This document shows, piece by piece, positions 62,021 through 64,000 of a stretch of DNA of 64,000 bases. Source of the DNA: Streptacidiphilus albus JL83 (lineage in GTDB: Bacteria; Actinomycetota; Actinomycetes; Streptomycetales; Streptomycetaceae). The position numbers and the translations under genes were made by a program. The DNA is taken from assembly GCF_000744705.1 (NCBI RefSeq), contig NZ_JQML01000001.1:3110017-3174016 (forward strand). Direction: 5' to 3'. Every line of letters starts with the position of its first letter. The first letter of the stretch is position 1. A model generated the notes under the pieces. That model was not told where the DNA came from. It searched no databases and saw nothing but the letters and a program-made list of their open reading frames with translations.

Positions 62021-62452
62021 AACCACCCAGGCCCGGCAAAGCACTCCCGATCCTGACTGACCGTCAATCACCTTATACAGAAGCATAGTTGACACTTACT
62101 CCCGTCCTACATCGTCTCAGCGAATCATCCACGATATGGACAGGTGCACCTTTTGTTAGGTTCTGTAGGTATATGGGGGACGCCGCTCTGCCGGAGGCGG
62201 CCGTCAGCGCCCCGCCAGCGGTGCTACTGCGCCGAGGTGCACAGCGTGGCCCCGCGCCCCGCGAGGCCGACCTCCAACCGTGCGTAGTCGGCCGCCGGCG
62301 CCATCCAGCCCCAGCACCGGAGCGGGCGGAGGTCACCGCCCCAACGGTAGGGCAGCGGAGGCGGGCGCGCCGCGGGACGAAGATCTCCGACGAGCCCCGG
62401 CCCGTCCCCGAGTTGCCCGTGCCGACCGCGCCGGTCGTGGCACGATGCGGGC
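62021..62452. other. Intergenic region without a recognised gene
   Basis: The open frames here have incoherent composition. A TTGACA at 62089-62094 has no good -10 at usual spacing. It should hold the promoter of the nitronate monooxygenase gene, which I could not define. AT-rich patches (62070-62180) fit a promoter region. Confidence 0.4.
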
Positions 62453-63565
62453 ATGACCTCGTCCGCAGTCAGCGCACTCGCCCGGTATCCGGTCTGGCAG
62501 GCACCCATGGCCGGCGGGGCGTCCTGCCCCGCGCTGGCGGCTGCCGTGTCCGAGGCCGGCGGCCTCGGCTTCCTCGCCGCCGGATACAAGACCCCCGAGG
62601 CCGTGCGGGAGGAGGTCGTGCAGCTGCGCGCGCTGCTCAGCGGGCAATCGCTCGGCGGGCAAACGCTCGGCGGGCAAACGCTCGGCGACCGCCAACGGTT
62701 CGGCGTCAACCTCTTCCTTCCGCAGCCGGAGCCGGACGGCCCGACCCGCGCCGCCGTCGCCGAGTACCGGCGGCGGCTCGCCGTGGAGGCGGAGCGGCTG
62801 GCGACGCCGCTGGGCGACCCGGACCGGAGCGCCGACGACGACTTCGACGCCAAGGTGGAGCTGCTGCTGGCCGATCCGGTGCCGGTGGTCTCGTTCACCT
62901 TCGGCTGCCCCTCCCCCGAGGTGCTGAAGGCCTTCGCCGACGTCGGCACCGTCACCGTCGCCACGGTGACCGGGGCCGCGGAGGCGGTCGCCGCCCGGCA
63001 GGCCGGAGCCGACGCTCTCTGCGTCCAGGGCGTGGAGGCCGGCGGCCACCAGGGCACGCACCGCGACGACCCGCGACGCGACGGCAGCGCCCTGGGGCTG
63101 CTACCCCTGCTCGCCGAGGTGCGCGAGGCGGTCCCGCTGCCGCTGGTCGCGGCCGGCGGGCTGATGCGCGGAGCACAGATCGCCGCCGTACTGGCGGCCG
63201 GGGCCGACGCCGCCCAGCTCGGCACGGCGTTCCTGCCCTGCCCCGAGTCGGGTGCCCATCCGTTGCACCGACAGGCCCTGACCGACCCCGGGTTCGGCTG
63301 GACGGAGCTCACCCGGGCCTTCTCCGGACGCCCCGCCCGCGGCCTGGTCAACCGGTTCATGCGCGAGCACGGCGGGTCCGCGCCGTCGGCCTACCCGCAG
63401 GTCCACCATCTGACCGCCGGGCTGCGGCAGGCCGCCGCCCGCTCCGGCGATCCGCAGGGGATGGCGCTGTGGGCCGGCCAGGGCCACCGGCTGGCCCGCC
63501 CGCTGCCGGCCGGCGAGTTGGTCCGGCTGCTCGCCGAGGAACTGCGGGACGCCCAGGAGTCGTAG
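62453..63565 (+). CDS. Nitronate monooxygenase (2-nitropropane dioxygenase) family
   Basis: 370 residues from the ATG at 62453. The N terminus PVWQAPMAGGASCPALAAAV and GLGFLAAGYK, the FMN-binding region VVSFTFGCPSPEV, the motif CVQGVEAGGHQGTH (His in GGHxGTH) and VAAGGLMRGAQIAAVLAAGADAAQLGTAFL (short form VAAGGLMRGAQIAAVLA) identify the family. It oxidises alkyl nitronates such as propionate-3-nitronate to carbonyl products using FMN and O2, a detoxification step. A small in-frame repeat (LGGQT) sits at ~66-76. It is a single gene. Confidence 0.92.
   Translation: MTSSAVSALARYPVWQAPMAGGASCPALAAAVSEAGGLGFLAAGYKTPEAVREEVVQLRALLSGQSLGGQTLGGQTLGDRQRFGVNLFLPQPEPDGPTRAAVAEYRRRLAVEAERLATPLGDPDRSADDDFDAKVELLLADPVPVVSFTFGCPSPEVLKAFADVGTVTVATVTGAAEAVAARQAGADALCVQGVEAGGHQGTHRDDPRRDGSALGLLPLLAEVREAVPLPLVAAGGLMRGAQIAAVLAAGADAAQLGTAFLPCPESGAHPLHRQALTDPGFGWTELTRAFSGRPARGLVNRFMREHGGSAPSAYPQVHHLTAGLRQAAARSGDPQGMALWAGQGHRLARPLPAGELVRLLAEELRDAQES
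62636..62680 (+). repeat. Three in-frame 15-bp tandem repeats
   Basis: Units CTCAGCGGGCAATCG, CTCGGCGGGCAAACG and CTCGGCGGGCAAACG follow head to tail within the nitronate monooxygenase gene and encode LSGQS, LGGQT, LGGQT. Confidence 0.85.
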
Positions 63566-63620
63566 ACCGGCGGCACCGGGGGGCAGCAGTCGTGCCCGGA
63601 ATGCGGTTGGATGGCGTTCC

Positions 63621-64000
63621 ATGGCAGCAGTGGTGGAATTCCAGCATCTGGAACAGGCAGCGCTCCCCGGTCACTTCACCGCCGGAGCGCTGCTTCGGCG
63701 CTCCGGCGCGGTCAGCGAGGTCGAGCCGGGCTACGGCGGCGCCTGCGGCGTGGTCGGCGACCCGGACGGCACCGAGTACGAGGTGTGGATCGGCATCGCC
63801 CACGGGGTGCTGACCGCCGAGTGCGACTGCCCGGAGGCGGAGGCGGAGGCCGACTCCGCCGCTCCGGGAATGTGCGCGCACGGTGTGGCGCTCGGGATCG
63901 CGGCGCTGGAGCAGGGCCTGTCCTGGGCCCCGGCGACGCACGGCAAGGGCGACGACGACGACGCCGAGGAGCGCGCGGAGGTCGACGGAGCCGCCGCGCT
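63621..64000 (+). CDS. SWIM zinc-finger protein, N-terminal part (truncated by the window)
   Basis: Open from the ATG at 63621 to the window edge (126 full codons seen). The SWIM motif CDCP...CAH is visible (TAECDCPEAEAEADSA, then GMCAHGVALGIAALEQ), the C-x-C-xn-C-x-H pattern with a longer than usual spacer. It follows a strand region EVWIGIAHGVL. In Streptomyces SWIM-finger proteins can be large and may bind DNA or proteins, often beside helicases; the rest is outside the window. A sister gene is decayed at 18501-19084. No strong ribosome site was seen. Confidence 0.75.
   Translation, partial: MAAVVEFQHLEQAALPGHFTAGALLRRSGAVSEVEPGYGGACGVVGDPDGTEYEVWIGIAHGVLTAECDCPEAEAEADSAAPGMCAHGVALGIAALEQGLSWAPATHGKGDDDDAEERAEVDGAAA

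Noticed and set aside
62089-62452. Open frames on both strands before the nitronate monooxygenase
   Set aside because: They have no ribosome site and contain incoherent Arg/Pro-rich sequence; treated as intergenic.

Overview
The window is very GC-rich DNA of an actinomycete, most likely Streptomyces or a close relative in the Streptomycetaceae. The signs are near-universal G/C third positions, frequent GTG/TTG starts, a WhiJ-type XRE-DUF5753 plus DUF397 pair, a family-5 solute-binding lipoprotein operon, and many Streptomyces-type conserved proteins without known function. The only stable RNA gene seen is a tRNA-Lys(CTT) at 10286-10359. No rRNA, CRISPR array, integrase or transposase was found.

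Layout. 1-4.3 kb: the tail of a solute-binding protein, a spermidine-synthase-like protein, an XRE/TPR-like regulator, the remnant of a Gfo/Idh/MocA oxidoreductase and a histidine phosphatase. 4.4-8.9 kb: a tightly overlapping three-gene cassette made of a RecB/Cas4-like PD-(D/E)XK nuclease with a four-cysteine cluster, an unknown partner and a small SF1 helicase. 9-15 kb: small conserved proteins, the tRNA with a strong hairpin after it, an SMI1/KNR4 protein and a 700-residue unknown. 15.2-17.7 kb: a TetR regulator divergent from an alpha/beta hydrolase and a quinone oxidoreductase, with two dyads between them. 17.8-19.1 kb: a DEDDh exonuclease and a decayed SWIM zinc-finger gene.

19.2-28.9 kb holds a complete type I Wadjet plasmid-defence operon (jetA-jetB-jetC-jetD, minus strand) with 4-bp overlaps at every junction. 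A fifth, kinase-like gene is translationally coupled to jetD. 29-32.8 kb: a DUF4870 membrane protein, a LysR regulator, a possibly frameshifted isoprenylcysteine-methyltransferase-like gene and three short minus-strand proteins.

33-56 kb is the most interesting part, and by eye it is less GC-rich than its flanks. A WhiJ-type regulator pair is followed by two C5-cytosine methyltransferases, one without the catalytic PC motif. Then come a minus-strand operon (GHKL-ATPase/DEAD-helicase fusion, UvrD-type helicase, DISARM DrmA, DISARM DrmB), a divergent plus-strand operon (XRE-GHKL ATPase, unknown, DUF6339-like), a Vsr nuclease and a DUF2075-type nuclease-helicase. It looks like a DISARM-related, MORC/GHKL-type restriction island that lacks drmC, drmE, drmD and drmMI.

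56.2-62 kb: an oligopeptide-type ABC transporter operon preceded by a 30-codon, cysteine-rich, apparently leaderless ORF with a good promoter, suggesting cysteine-responsive attenuation. The window ends with a nitronate monooxygenase and the start of an intact SWIM-finger protein.
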